Assembly (NCBI GenBank): GCA_037013495.1
Contig: CM072812.1
Span: 57,568,938 to 57,632,937 of the forward strand
Reading direction: 5' to 3'
Origin: Hippophae tibetana
Taxonomy: Eukaryota > Streptophyta > Magnoliopsida > Rosales > Elaeagnaceae
Length of the DNA stretch: 64,000 nt
Shown in pieces: positions 12,266 through 23,939 of the stretch. Position 1 is the stretch's first letter, and the number at the start of each line of letters is the position of its first letter. A model generated the notes under the pieces. The model saw only the letters and a list, made by a program, of their open reading frames with translations, did no database searches and was not told the DNA's origin. The position numbers were made by a program, and so were the translations under genes.

Positions 12266-13866
12266 TGATAAGTGTATTTTATACAGTGATTTACGTCTAT
12301 TTTATAAATTATAATTGTTAATTCTTTACATTTTTAGTTAATTTTTAAATTAATTAAATTAATATTTAGTATTAGTTTTTAATAAATATATTTTCAAGTA
12401 AATTTATAAATTTTAATAAAAAACGCGCTTAATTGCAATTATAAAAAGATTACAATTTAATTTGAAATTAAGAATGGGTTAAATTGCAAATATCAAAAGA
12501 TTAGAAATTAATTTAAATTAAATTTGTGGGCCAAAATGCAATTAATAAAATTTGAATTTCTGCGCAAGAGAAGAGCCACTTGTGACATTCATAATGCCCA
12601 ACACACACCGTTCGATTATCCAATCAACGGTTAAGATTGGGCACGTGTAATCCAGACGCAACAAAAGCGATTAAGCCAGAATTCCTGAAGCACGTGGCTC
12701 GGCACATGTGGGGCCAACCTGCCGTGCAGACTGGCGTGTAGGGTGGGAACCATGTGTCGGCAACGTAGATTTTCTCCCGAGCCGATCACTGACCGTTGGA
12801 TCTGTTGAACGGTCCAGATTTAAAACGCATGGAAGCAAGCTATCGCGCACTAAGCAGCTCGCCTACAATCCCGTGCGATGTGGTTCATCCAAGCAGCGTG
12901 CACCCTCGCGTTTCAACGAAAAATAAGTAGCCACGTGTCTCTTAAATATTCCAGTCAATCATATGACGCCACATGGCATGTATTTGGTAAAATAAAAACG
13001 CAGAACGTTTATTTGACAATTTTTGTGCTGTATTTTCTTAGGAAAATTATATAGAAAGAGGACAACGAAGAAGAAGGAAAGGGAAGAAATTTATTTTTCA
13101 TTGAGGAATCGTGAAAGAGTTTTTCCTAATCTATTTTCTTTTAATTTTTATTTCTCTAAAATGCTTTATTATTGTGGTGTTGTAATTTTAATTTCTGCTA
13201 TGAACTAATTTATTTGTTCTAAGATTGTAGTGTAGCTTAAATTATGAAACTTGAATTAATTATTTTTGAATGATTTATGGAACTGTTTTAAGTTGTTTAT
13301 TTTGTCTGTATTTAATGCTTTTAATTATCGGAAGATTAATTAACTAATCTGTGACACTTAAATAAACTTGGAAAAGGCATTTTTGTGTGTAGCTCATGAT
13401 AAAATAGCGTATATATATAAGGGATAGAAATATACTTTTATTGTATATGTAACTGTTTGAGAACTCAGAAGTTAATAAATTTGGTTGAATTTAATTCTCA
13501 TAGGAATATAGTGAATTATTTTAGCGAGAAGTGTCTGTATGGAGCTCAAAAGAGATATATGGATAAATTAGGAGTTCTTGGTTAACAACTTAAAATATGA
13601 AAACATAAATCAAGAGAAAATAAAATGTTCAAGTGGATTAATTTGGTGAAACTACAATCCTAGAATTTTCATACAAACTGTTAAAAAAATTAGTTAAGAC
13701 AAACTGCATCAAATTATTAATTGTTTGGATAAAATCAGGTTTAAATAATTTTAGTAATTAACGAAAGTTGGTAACAAATCTCTGTGGGAACAATATTTTA
13801 CTTATCATATTATTACTTGTGACCGTGTATACTTGCACGATTTTATGTTCTCTAAAAGAGACAACA
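12266..13866 (+). repeat. Athila-like 3' LTR, complete
   Basis: 1601 bp, TGATAAGTG...GACAACA. Its start and end match the solo LTRs at 33144-35175 and 36277-38255, so all three are one LTR family. The GC-rich U3 (about 12590-12990) holds CACGTG sites. A 72-codon open frame there is on repeat sequence and not supported as a gene. Confidence 0.9.
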
Positions 13867-14387
13867 TACAATTTTCAATCTCTTAGAAAAATGAATTAAT
13901 TTAATTAACCAAATTAGTTATCATCCCTACCCATAGGTGTTAATTGATTTGTTTAGTTAATAAAGAATATCTAACCCCACCAAAGGTGGTATTCATATAA
14001 AAAAGAGAAAATCAATAAATATCAATTTATATCTTTAATAACCTAAATAATATGAGCATGCATAATTAACTTAGTTATTATATCCATAAATACTCCACTA
14101 TTATAAATGATAAAATTGGCATAAATGTTTATTGAATCTTTATCTATGTTTATTTTATGTTATGAGATTAGAAACACAGAAACCCAAATATCGTGACAGA
14201 ATGTTTAGGATTTAATTTCGTTTTTAAAAATTTAAATAATAAATTAAAAACCACATATATTCCTTCATTAGATCGACCTTGGGAGTATACTTATCATTTT
14301 CTACGAAATGATTTGTGCACTTGCCAGAGTTTTATAAATATAAAACCAAAGTATTGACAAAATCGGTGATGCCGGTTTTTGCTTATC
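13867..14387 (+). mobile_element. LTR family A, 3' end segment
   Basis: Matches the reverse complement of about 45375-44861 through to the LTR end (...TTGCTTATCA here). It directly follows the Athila-like LTR and directly precedes the Copia leader, showing that LTR A sat inside the Copia element. Confidence 0.85.
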
Positions 14388-14429
14388 AATGTCCCCAAGG
14401 ATCAATCTCACTAAGTGTGTCTAGTGTCG

Positions 14430-14441
14430 GCTCTGATACCA
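14430..14441 (-). other. Primer binding site, initiator tRNA-Met, of the Copia element
   Basis: Minus strand TGGTATCAGAGC, the standard initiator-Met complement, two bases from the LTR end. Confidence 0.9.
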
Positions 14442-14443
14442 AT

Positions 14444-16007
14444 TGAAAGTTTATAAGATATAGACCTAAATAACCTAGAAGGGGGTGAATAGGTTGTTTT
14501 AAGCTTTTATCACTTTATAATTTGATAACCTAAACAAAGCGGCTAGGCATACAATGACGTGTAAGAATAAAGTGCAGAAATAAAGGATTAACACACGATA
14601 TTTTTTGGTAGAAACAACTTAGGCCATAACTATGACTTAAGAGAAAAACCACCGTTCCACCGAACCTTCTAACTTTCTAGTATGAAAATCAAATATTCAA
14701 GTACAAACTCGGTCTTATGCTACCCTCTTTAGGATGTTGTCTATTATACCTTACTTACGAGTCACTGCTCTATTTTCATAGTTTAAAATATTAGTGTATA
14801 CGGTTTTCCATACCAACGTTCCAATAAGCTTCTCACCAATCAGATCGTTCATAAATCAACTGCAAAATAGTTAGCACAAAAGCCTAATTGCCTGTGTGTG
14901 TTCTGGAACGGATTTGATAATGACTAATTCTAACTAGTTGATTCAAAACATATGTCATTAAATCAAATCAACTAGTATATTCTAAATCAAAAAGATTAAG
15001 CATAATTTCAATAAAAATAGCTTCTTTAAAGATTAATGATCAAATAAAATAATAATGATTACACATAAAATTATTCAATCTAAACATGAAAGATCCTACT
15101 TAAAAAAAATATACATGAACATGAAAAACATAAACCAACTTGACTATAAATTATGAAAATATGGATAATCAAATATAACAAATTAATTTGTTTATCTTTT
15201 GCCTATCTTTGCTGAATTGCACCCAAAATTTAATCCTAAACTAAAACTTGAATTCCTTATATGAGATTAATCATTGTAAAAACATTAAACCCTATTTTCT
15301 GCAACATTCTAGAACTGATGCAATCAATATCTATATATTTTAACTATATTTCCACACTCTCAATTTTTTGTATTTTGGATGTTCTTCGTTGATGATGCTG
15401 ATGAGGCGATGATATATATTTTCTTCAAAAAAATATTTTTAGATTTTTTTATTTGGCAGCTGCACCATAACTCAATTTTCCCAATTCTCATATATATTCC
15501 TTTTTCCTCCATTCTCATGTTTTTCTCTCCTAATATATTTTTTTCTGCAGTAAACATCATTCGGTTAGCAGATCGACAGCTGCAACAATTTTTGCAGCAG
15601 TTTTTTTTTTCAACACACCCTCTAACCCTAATATATATATATATAGATGATAATAATGATGATGATGATGATTATGATGATGATGATAACCTAATATTAT
15701 TAAAATTAAATAATTTTTGGGCTTAATTATCAAAGCCCATTAAAAGTCTTTATATTATAAAAGGTTATTTTTAAGACATAGCCTAAAATTAATTAAGCAC
15801 ATCTATTTAAAAAATAACTAATTGATAATTTTATAAATTGATTCAAATTTAAATAATTATTTTGGCACCAAAAATAATTTTTAATTTATAAACATGTGCT
15901 ACTAAATGCATAAGTATAATCCTATGTGTCGTAGTTATAAAAGATATACATGAAGTAGAATTATTTAGAACTCAAGCATTTATTAGCCAACACTCATAAT
16001 TCTAATA
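14444..16007 (-). repeat. Copia 5' LTR (right copy)
   Basis: 1564 bp partner of 655-2258. The terminal base pair has changed (CTAATA instead of CTAACA), but the AATTT duplication follows exactly. It contains an interrupted (GAT)n tract at about 15644-15689. Confidence 0.85.
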
Positions 16008-16129
16008 AATTTAAATAATAAACTACGTACCTAATTGTGAACTAATTGTACCCATTTTTTTTTATTTGTTCGTGCACTAATGAAATGGGACCATACGTAC
16101 TCGGTGATTTTCTCATCCAACGTAAGTTT

Positions 16130-16816
16130 TACAACTTATTGGCAGTCTGAACAAAAAGTTTGGAATATTGTTATATTCTAGTGTTTGAACAAGAGTTCTC
16201 TAATCTCAAGATATCCACATGGGGCCTAGGGTTCTAGCGTTGATGATCTGCACCGATCTATGTTTACAGTGAGGCAGTTATAGCCTGACACATGTTTCTT
16301 TTGCTCTCCCTAGGTTTCAAACCCTGGTCCTGACCCTTAAGACCTTATTAGGGAGTAACCTAGTACCATCTAGGCTACTTGTTGAGACTCAATGTCTTAT
16401 AGAGAGATATTAGAGAGAAGTTATTGTAAAGGGCTGAATGTGCGGATCCTCATGAGGGGTCCATCTATTTATAGCACATTTATAGATACAAGTATCAACT
16501 ATACAATATGTACACATAACTACGTGTCATGAGGGCATAATTTTCCCAAAGTACAATATGTCAAAGATCTAGGTCAAGTTTTACTCGTGTTGCCCACGAG
16601 CTCATGATGTACTTGAGCTCATGCTTCCATTGGACTCGGTCTTTACTTAGGCTCGAGCTACCATTGGGCTTGGTCTTTATTGAGGCTTGAGCTACCATTA
16701 GGCTCGGTCTATCCCATAGGTGGGATGTCTAGGGTACTTCATCTTCCTTCTTGTGATAGACTTGGCTTGGGTAGTTTACAAGGTTTGGTCTTTGGGTTGG
16801 TCCTAATGTCCAAACA
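16130..16816 (-). repeat. Probable 3' LTR of the Tat-like element
   Basis: In minus sense a purine tract (AAAGAGTTGGGGGACTT, about 16819-16835) is followed by TGTTTGGACATTAGG, a normal LTR start. A TATA box (GCTATAAATAG, 16465-16475) lies inside. There is no second LTR to compare with, so the left edge is a guess. Confidence 0.5.
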
Positions 16817-17408
16817 TTAAGTCCCCCAACTCTTTCAACTCAGGCTTCGGTCTGAGGTAGAAGAGTGAATACCAGGTACAGGATAAAAATCATTCATCTT
16901 CCACACTAGTTTGATTCATGTGTTTGAGAATATTTTCCAATTCTTCTAACTTTTTTGTTCGCACATTATGGATTTTGATCGAAGTAATAGATGCTTAGTT
17001 TGTTTAAAGCTAAGGTTGTGAAGATTGAACGTAACTCTAAAGAGACAATGTGTTAGCTCACTTCTTGTAGGGAGTAATTAATCCAAACGCAATCTCAAGA
17101 AAAAAGGACCCTGACTAGTATGGCCAATCTTGCTGAAAAAGAATCATATTCGGCAAGTTTTATATGAAACGATCTAAAAGAGTTTTTCTTAAGGTTATGG
17201 AGGTTACTGAAGATCTAGAGTGAGGGTTGATTTCAATGATGATGACACACCCTGAACCTGTGACTTATGTTTGTGAGAAGGTTGTCGAGATTCAAGCCGA
17301 GCTATTACCCTTGGTTGAGGAAATTGATGATCCAAATACTTGACATGTGTCCCAGTTCTTAAAGAGTTTTTAAATTTTTGTGCTAGGTGACTCTTATATT
17401 AGTGACTA

Positions 17409-17490
17409 TGTAGAGCGCGGTGCATAGTTTTTAAATTTTAAAAAATGTATTAGTAACTATGTAAAGCACGGTGCATAGTTTTTATTTTTT
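17409..17490. repeat. Short direct repeat, about 50-bp period
   Basis: Two copies of a GACTATGTAGAGC-GGTGCATAGTTTTT unit at about 17402 and 17452, between the integrase end and the LTR of the Tat-like element. Confidence 0.7.
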
Positions 17491-17631
17491 TAAATGGACA
17501 ATTTAGGCAGCATACGGTGATTAAATTTGTAACAATGAACAATCTGAGAGGTATGTGTTTATGTATAATGACTATTTGGTATATTGTAATTTTAAATTAT
17601 TTAGTACAATCTAATTGACCCTTAGTTTTGA

Positions 17632-18245
17632 TTTATAAGAGAGAGTGTAACCTAGTTCCTGATCGAGGTACCTATCTTTTTTAAATTAAGAGCGCTGACC
17701 TGGTTCCTGACCGAGGTGGGCAACTCGACCTCTTCAACTGTTAGGGCACTCTACCTGATTTATTAATCTAGGTGATTAGCCTCTGATGCCAATTTTAAGG
17801 GAGAGAGTTTGACCTAGTTCTTGACCGAGGTGGAAAAATCGACTTCTTCCATTGTTAGGGTGCTTTACCAAATTTATTAATCTAAGTGGTCATCCCCTAA
17901 TTCCAATTTAAATGGAGAGAGTTTGACATGGTTCCTAACCGAGGTTTTTTTTTTATTGTTAAAGCACCGACCTGGTTCCTGACTGAGGTGGACAACTCGA
18001 CTTCTTCCATTGTTGGGGTGCTCAACCAGATTTATTAATCTAGGTTTTTAGCCTTTGATTCCAATTTTAAGGGAGAGAGCTTGACCTGGTTCTTGACCGA
18101 GGTACTCTTTTTTATTGTCAAAGCACCAACCTAGTTCTTGACCGAGGTGGACACCTCGACTTCTTCCATTGTTAGAGAGCTCTACCAGATTTATTAATCT
18201 AGGTGGTCAGTCTCTGATGCCAATTTTAAGGGAGAGAGCTTGAGT
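17632..18245. repeat. Tandem repeats next to the 3' end of the Tat-like element
   Basis: A 115-159-bp unit starting GGGAGAGAG at about 17799, 17913, 18071 and 18230, with an earlier partial copy from about 17636. Each unit carries one or two copies of a GACCTGGTTCCTGACCGAGGT motif and a TTTATTAATCTAGGTGGTCA motif. Such tandem arrays between pol and the 3' LTR are common in Tat/Ogre elements. Confidence 0.85.
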
Positions 18246-18249
18246 AAAT

Positions 18250-19560
18250 GATTAGCTTTTGAAGCCTTTTATTTCATAGATACATGTGCGTCATTGTTAC
18301 AAAAAAAAGGAGATAGATAAGTCGATACATATGTTTTTAGAAATAGTATATTTTTAAATGTATGGCATTCCAACTTGTCCCTTCCTCAATGCCTTCAATG
18401 CTTTTCAATACATAGGCCTATCTTGGTGTTATTTCAATTATTTGATAAGACCCCTCCCAATTGGCACCCATTCTACCAACCATCCACTCCCTTATGTTGG
18501 GGAAAACCTTCGTGAGAACCCAATCACCTCTGGAAAATGTTTTGAAGTGCACGATTCTGTTGTAGTATTCTGATATTGTTCTTTTTTGTTTGATTATCCT
18601 TCTTAAAACTTCGTCCTTTTTTTCCTTAGCTTTGGTTAGTTTGGCTGCTCTTCTTACCTCGTTTTGTTCCTCTGTTATGACTTATCTGGGGGTAGGAATT
18701 GTGACTTCAATTGGTATAACTACCTCGGTTCCATATACTAGGGATAATAGGGTCTCATTAGTGCTCCCGTAGGGGCTTGTTCTAACAACCCATAATGCTC
18801 CTGGAACCTCCTCCACCCATCTCCCTTTGGTTCTTTCCAACTTTTTTTCAATAGGTTGATGATTAATTTATTGGAGGATTCTGCTTGGCCATTGGCCTGG
18901 GGTAGTAGGGTGTTGAGTGGCATATCTTAATATTGTATTTGAGAACGAACAATTTGATTATTCGATCGGTGAATTACCACTTGTTATTTGTAATGAACTT
19001 TATGGGGAGGTTGAATCGACAAAATATGGACCGTCCATATGAACCTGATTACCTCCTCCTATCGTATCCTTGCTAGGGGCTCTACTTTGATGCATATTAA
19101 AAAATAATCAGTGGCAATGAGGAGAAACTTTTTCTGGCCCGTGCCTATTGGCAAGGGTCATACTATACCCAGTCCCCAATTGTAGAAAAGCCAAGGACTT
19201 ACTACTCCTACCATAGTATTCGAGGATGTGTTGGTCAGGGGGCCAAATCTTTGGCATTTGTTGCACCTCTAGATGTATTTAACGCAATCGTTCAACATAG
19301 TGGGCCAATAATAACCATGTCTCATAATTCACTAGGATAATCTTCTACCCCCAAAATTAAAACAATAATATCTTTCATGTGCTTCATACATAATTATTTT
19401 AGCTCCCTTCTATGGCTATGTATAGGAGGCCAGCACCGAGTGGGGTTTTACGGTACAGTTTTCCTACCTCAATCATGTACCAACCTGCTTTGGCCTCAAT
19501 TTTCTTTGTGGCCATGTGATTGTTGAATAGGTCCCTTTTATCCAAGAAATTATAGATCGG
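18250..19560 (-). pseudogene. Tat/Ogre-like integrase remnant
   Basis: The conserved PQANGQAE-SNK block of the integrase core is at about 18905-18860. The GDWVL-KVFPN block and the GANWEG block of the C-terminal part are at about 18530-18440. Several stops interrupt it. Integrase would insert the DNA copy into the genome; this copy is dead. Confidence 0.75.
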
Positions 19561-20110
19561 AGTGAACCATGTGATAGGGGGAGTGTCCAGGTATCCAATC
19601 CTTCTTTCAGCCTTTTCTAGAGACGTTTTTTTCCAGCACCATTACTAATACTACTTGATCCTACTTAGTCTCTCTTATTGATGCCAATGTTGTTAAGGCA
19701 TCGGCGTGACTATTCTCATTTCTTGCTATCAATTCTATCTTGAACTTGAAGAATCTTGAGCACTCTCATTTTAATCTCTCCAAGTACTTCTTCATCTTTC
19801 CATCTCGTTCTTCAAATGTTCTTAGAAATAGATTGACCACAAGCCAAGAGTTACTATGTAGGGTAATTCTATCTACCCTTAGATTTTTCATGGTCATGAC
19901 TCTGAATATGGCAGTTTCATACTCTATGATGTTATTGGTTGCTTGAAAATCAAGCTTGACCATATATTCAAAGAATTTGTCCTCCTTATCCATTATAACC
20001 ACCCCTAATCACGTGCCTTTGAAATTGTGTACACCCTCCAAAAATACCTACTAGGTTAGTGTATCCCTTTGGTTTACCGTACATACCTCCACAATGTTTG
20101 TTTTGTTAAT
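19560..20110 (-). pseudogene. Second RNase H domain (Tat/Ogre type), remnant
   Basis: The open frame 20002-19766 shows the ATNNIIEYE block and the DRITLHSNSWLVVN block. These correspond to the ATNNEAEYEA and DS-LVV motifs of the additional RNase H in Tat/Ogre elements; the Asp of the latter motif is Asn here. It continues downstream with an ARNENSHADALTTLA block before integrase. Confidence 0.75.
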
Positions 20111-21514
20111 GACCTTCTAGACCATCAGTGAACTCGGCCACAAATTCGATCATAACTTGCCCTTTGATGGCTGTTCTAGCCATATATTTCATGTCATACT
20201 CTCCCAATTCCACCGCTATCTGGGCCAGTCTTCCTGTAACCTTTGGCTTTGTCAATACATTTTTAAGAGGGTGTGAGGTGAGTACTACGATTGTGTATAA
20301 GCCAAAGCAATGCCTTAGCTTTCGTGTAGTAATCTTGAGATCAAAGGGAAGTTTATCTATGGTGGAATATTTTCTTTGGGCCTCTGTTAAAATTTGGCTG
20401 ACATAGTAGATGGGGTGCTAAATTTTGTTCGTTTCTATTTTCGGCACCACACTACATGTTTGGGGTGTGAGCAAAATATAGATAAAGAATATTTCTTAGT
20501 AGTGTGCTGACTAGGACATGGGGATTACTAAGGTATTTTTTATTTCTTCAAAGGTTGTGCTGCAATCCTTGTTCCAAAAGATAGTCTTATTCTTTCTCAA
20601 CATATTAAAACAGGGCATACATTTATCTGTGCATTTAGCAATGAATCTGCCCAATGCCTCTATTCTTCCATTCAGTTGTTGTATACCCATGAGACTATTG
20701 GGTGGCTTCATATTTACCAATGCTTGTATTTTGTCAGGATTGGCCTCGATTCCTCTTGCTTACAATAGGTACTCTAGGAATTTTGCTGCACCACACCAAA
20801 AATGCATTTTTTGGAGTTACGTTTCATGCCATACCTCTGTATCACTTCGAATATCTCCTGTAGGTCTCTGATATGGTTCAGGGGTTGAGCTGACTTAAAT
20901 ACCATGTCATCAATGTATGCTTCCAAGTTCCTGCCCAATTTCTTTCTGAACGTTTTGTTGACGAGTTGTTGATATGCTATGCTCACGTTTTTCAATCCGA
21001 ATGGAATTCTAGTGTAGCAAAACGTTCCTTATTCTGTTATGAAAAAGGTTTTCTCTTCATCCTCAAGGTTCATTTTGATTTGATGATACCCAAAATATAT
21101 GTCTAAGAAACTCATCAACCCAAACCTAGAAGAGGCATCTACCAGCTGATCAATGCTTGGGAGAGGGAAGACATCTTTGGGGTAGGCCTCGTTTAGATTA
21201 GTGAAGGCTACACATATGCTAGATGCTCCATATGCCTTTTTTACTAGTACCACATTTGAGAGCCATGAGAGATACTTGACTTCCCTAATGACCCCTGCCT
21301 CTTTGAGGGCAGCTATATGATGTTTGATTGCGTCATTTTTCTCTCTAGGGGATTTTCTTTTCTGCTGTTGAATGGGTCTAGCTTCTACATCAATATTTAG
21401 CCGATGGGTTATAACTCGTGAATCAATTCTTGATATATCAGTAAGGGTCCATGAAAAGATGTATGCACTGGCTCTGAGAAATGATGAGAGTTGCTCCTCG
21501 AGCTCTACTATAAA
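20110..21514 (-). pseudogene. Tat/Ogre-like reverse transcriptase and first RNase H, remnant
   Basis: Right to left: the region before RT (PIQQ-KRKSPRE), the VAFTNLNEAYPKD-FPLP-ID block at about 21210-21160, SFLDIYFGYHQIKM at about 21110, the catalytic YIDD box at about 20910, and the thumb (NGRIEALGRF) at about 20680. A worn RNase H domain runs to about 20150. Stops and frameshifts split it into several frames. The RT part is cut on its right side by the solo LTR at 21520. Confidence 0.8.
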
Positions 21515-21519
21515 GGCAT

Positions 21520-23327
21520 TGATGAGTAAAAACTGGCATCGCCGATTCTTGCCAATACTTTGGTTTTAATATTTATAAAACTCTCGCTAGTGCACGAATC
21601 ATTTCGTAGAAAATGATAAGTATAATCCCAAGGTCGATCTAAGGAATGAATGTATGTGGTTTTTAATTTATTATTCAAACTTTTAAAAACGAAATTAAAT
21701 CCTAAACATTCTGTCACGATATTTTGGGTTTTTGTGTTTTAATCTACATACATAAAAATAAACATAGATTCAATAAATATTTATGCAAATTTTATCTTTT
21801 ATAATAGTGGAGTATTTATGGATATAATAACTAAGTTAATTATGCTTGCTCATATTATCTAGGTTATTAAAGATATAAATTGATATTTTATTGATTCTCT
21901 CTTTTTTATATGAATACCACCTTTGGTGGGGTTAGATATTCTTTGTTAACTAAACAAATCAATTAACACCTATGTGTGGGGTTGATAACTAATTTGGTTA
22001 ATTAAATTAATTCCTTTTTCTAAGAGATTGAAAATGAACCATTTAAATGCCACCTTTGGTGGGGTTAGACAGTTTAAACTTTATTCAAGGTGTCCAAATT
22101 AAACATAAGAATTTAATTATCCGAGTACTAACTTTCAAGTTTTAAAACCACTACTGAAAACATGTTGTCAATACATTTTCACATAATAATTCTTATAATA
22201 ACTTTTGAAATAGAGTTTCACTCTAACTACCGGGCGATTATACCAACAAATAAAAGAGCACTACTCTAAATTAGACCGGATAACTAAACCTTAAAATCTA
22301 ATTTTCAGATTTAAGTTTGTAATGAAAAAAATATATTTCTCTCTAACATTCTTAATATAAAATCTTAAATAAAAATAAAATCAATTCATTTTAGAAATTT
22401 TCACCTATTTAATATTTCGCAAGCATAACAACGTTATTATTATATCATGTTTACAAACAGCCAGCAGAGTTTAATTTAATCACAGAAAAATTAAATATAA
22501 CATGTAAGAATAAATCATAAAAATAACTATAAAGAAAATAAAATCCTTACATAACTTCGATGTTATTCCCGTTGCTGGAAAACCTCCAAGCGGAATTTTC
22601 ACTCCCATTTATTGAATAAAAGAGCTAATAAATTACAAAAACATAACTAGTTCTTCTCAAAAAGAGAAGAACTCTAAAACTAAGAGAATTTAACTAAAAA
22701 CTAATAAAGAAACTAAGAAAAACTTAAAAACTAAGAAAGAAACTAAGAAAAGCTAAAAATCTAAGAAAAGAGAGAAAGAAAGAGATAAAATAATGTGTAT
22801 TGAGGTGTGTTTAGAAGTGAAGGGAAGAGGGGTAATTATAGGTGAGGATGGAGAGAAAAAGTGAGTGAAAAAAATGATAAAAAATGGCAAAAATGCGGAG
22901 TACAATTGCTGAGGTCATTGATGACGTCAGCATGACGTCATGGGGGCGGCTGCGTGCAAAAATGGAGCGAAATGGGCATCGGCGCGGGACTGCGGCGCTA
23001 GCGCGCGCGGGGCTTGGCGCTGCGGCGTGATTTTCTCCTTTTTGACATTTTTTACCTCTTTGACCCATTTTGTCCAATTTTTCCATTTTTGTTGACCTTT
23101 CCCCATTTATTTATTAATATATTTGTGATGTATTGCTTCTAGCATTTCTCTTTGAGTCTTTAAGTTACGTTTTTAAGCCAAAATACCTGAAAAACAATAA
23201 AAATACCTGTGATTCTGAAAAAGAAAAATTTATATAAATATATGATAAAACATATAAATATATATTTTTTTAATCAATTAATGTGCATAAAATCATAGTT
23301 ATTTTAGTGCTTTTTGAGCACTCATCA
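21520..23327 (-). mobile_element. Solo LTR, family A
   Basis: 1808 bp with TGATGAG...CTCATCA ends, flanked by perfect GGCAT duplications (21515-21519 and 23328-23332). It is inserted between the protease and RT parts of the Tat-like element. Minus-strand landmarks are TGACGTCA twice (22922-22929, 22933-22940), a weakened TATA (TATAATTACC, 22831-22840), an AATAAATGGG signal near 22610 and a GC-rich block (about 22940-23030). No internal sequence is present, so it arose by recombination between two LTRs. Confidence 0.92.
22922..22940 (-). promoter_or_regulatory. TGACGTCA pair in family A LTR
   Basis: Two perfect TGACGTCA palindromes 11 bp apart, about 85 bp upstream (in LTR sense) of the TATA position. 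A third, mutated copy (TGAGGTCA) is at about 22910. They probably bind bZIP factors. Confidence 0.55.
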
Positions 23328-23332
23328 GGCAT

Positions 23333-23760
23333 CACCTATTTTCACAAGGTGTTCCTTTCCCTCCGCATATGTTAGGAAGTCATTTACCTTATTCAGAAAA
23401 ACTAACCTTGTTATGATTTTATTCCTTAGTCTCTTTGGAGGGAGACCTCTCGGTGATTGTTATTTAGGGGTAGCTCCTTTCATTGTGGCATTATAACAAC
23501 TTCTGGTATTCTCAAGATCTCTTCTCACCTCTTCGGGGCCTTCAACTGTAGGGAATTTGATTACTTGGTGGAAGATCGATGGGATTGCTTTCATCTTATG
23601 TATCTAGGGTCTTCCTAGGATTTCATTGTAATGTGTCGGGGCATCAATGATGACAAAATTGGTCATTATTATTACCCTTTTTGTCATAAAGGGTAGGATC
23701 ACCGTTCCTTTTGCATAGGTGGTTTTATTATGCATAGGTAGGTTTCGGCTTTTGTTATAT
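23333..23760 (-). pseudogene. Tat/Ogre-like protease, C-terminal part
   Basis: Minus-strand translation gives TNFVIIDAPTHYNEILGRPW (about 23665-23606), followed by MKAIPS and KFPT-EG-EEVRRD blocks, typical of the protease-RT linker in Tat/Ogre elements. The D-[TS]-G-A active site should lie to the right of 23760 but is missing. Confidence 0.7.
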
Positions 23761-23799
23761 ATTTTTCTATTTTAGTCTTCATTTGAGGTTTTCATTATA

Positions 23800-23939
23800 A
23801 CCGCATTTTTGGATCAACAAACCGAGGCCATAGGTCATTACCTATGGTCTCTCTCACTTAGGCCTCAGTTCTTATAACCATGGCCATAGACCTACGACCA
23901 CGGTTAAAAACTGAGGTCTTATGTATGTTTTGTAGTAGT
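23800..23939. mobile_element. CACTA-like terminus (isolated end)
   Basis: The right edge in reverse complement reads CACTACTACAAAACATACA, a standard CACTA-type terminus. It is followed by subterminal repeats around CCGAGG/CCTCAGTT and CCATGGCCATAG. No matching left terminus was found nearby. It probably truncated the 5' part of the Tat-like element. Confidence 0.5.

Larger units (their letters stand above)
7036..13866 (+). mobile_element. Athila-like Gypsy element with internal pol deletion
   Basis: Order: truncated 5' LTR (about 7036-7963), tRNA-Asp primer site, gag, protease, integrase C-terminus, long 3' non-coding part, polypurine tract, complete 3' LTR (12266-13866). The primer site, gag style, DLGAS protease and the conserved 'TTGGGAGGCAACCCA' stretch near 10877-10891 place it in the Athila lineage. 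RT, RNase H and the integrase core are absent. It is embedded in family A LTR sequence. The two flanks are not adjacent positions of that LTR, which suggests a deletion removed part of LTR A and the start of this 5' LTR. Confidence 0.85.
655..16007 (-). mobile_element. Copia LTR retrotransposon, pol-deleted, with nested insertions
   Basis: The two LTRs (655-2258 and 14444-16007) share the same start and end and many internal blocks. The element is flanked by the perfect 5-bp duplication AATTT (650-654 and 16008-16012). On the minus strand the order is 5' LTR, initiator-Met primer site, gag, purine-rich tract, 3' LTR. Only gag is recognisable inside; protease, integrase, RT and RNase H are gone. 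Between the leader (14388-14429) and gag (5587) lie family A LTR pieces and an Athila-like element, inserted later. The UBN2-type gag with a coiled coil and CCHC knuckle suggests the SIRE/Maximus-like side of Copia. It is not autonomous. Confidence 0.85.
16130..23760 (-). mobile_element. Tat/Ogre-like Gypsy remnant
   Basis: Minus-strand order from right to left: protease, RT, RNase H, a second RNase H, integrase, tandem repeats, polypurine tract, 3' LTR-like sequence. The second RNase H between the first RNase H and integrase is the hallmark of the Tat/Ogre lineage. The 5' LTR, primer site and gag are missing beyond about 23760. Every domain carries stops or frameshifts. A family A solo LTR is inserted at 21520-23327 with duplication GGCAT. 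Confidence 0.75.

Noticed and set aside
15379-15726. 115-codon frame ending in an Asp-rich run
   Set aside because: Lies in the Copia LTR; the Asp run is the (GAT)n microsatellite. The matching frame in the other LTR is shorter and different.
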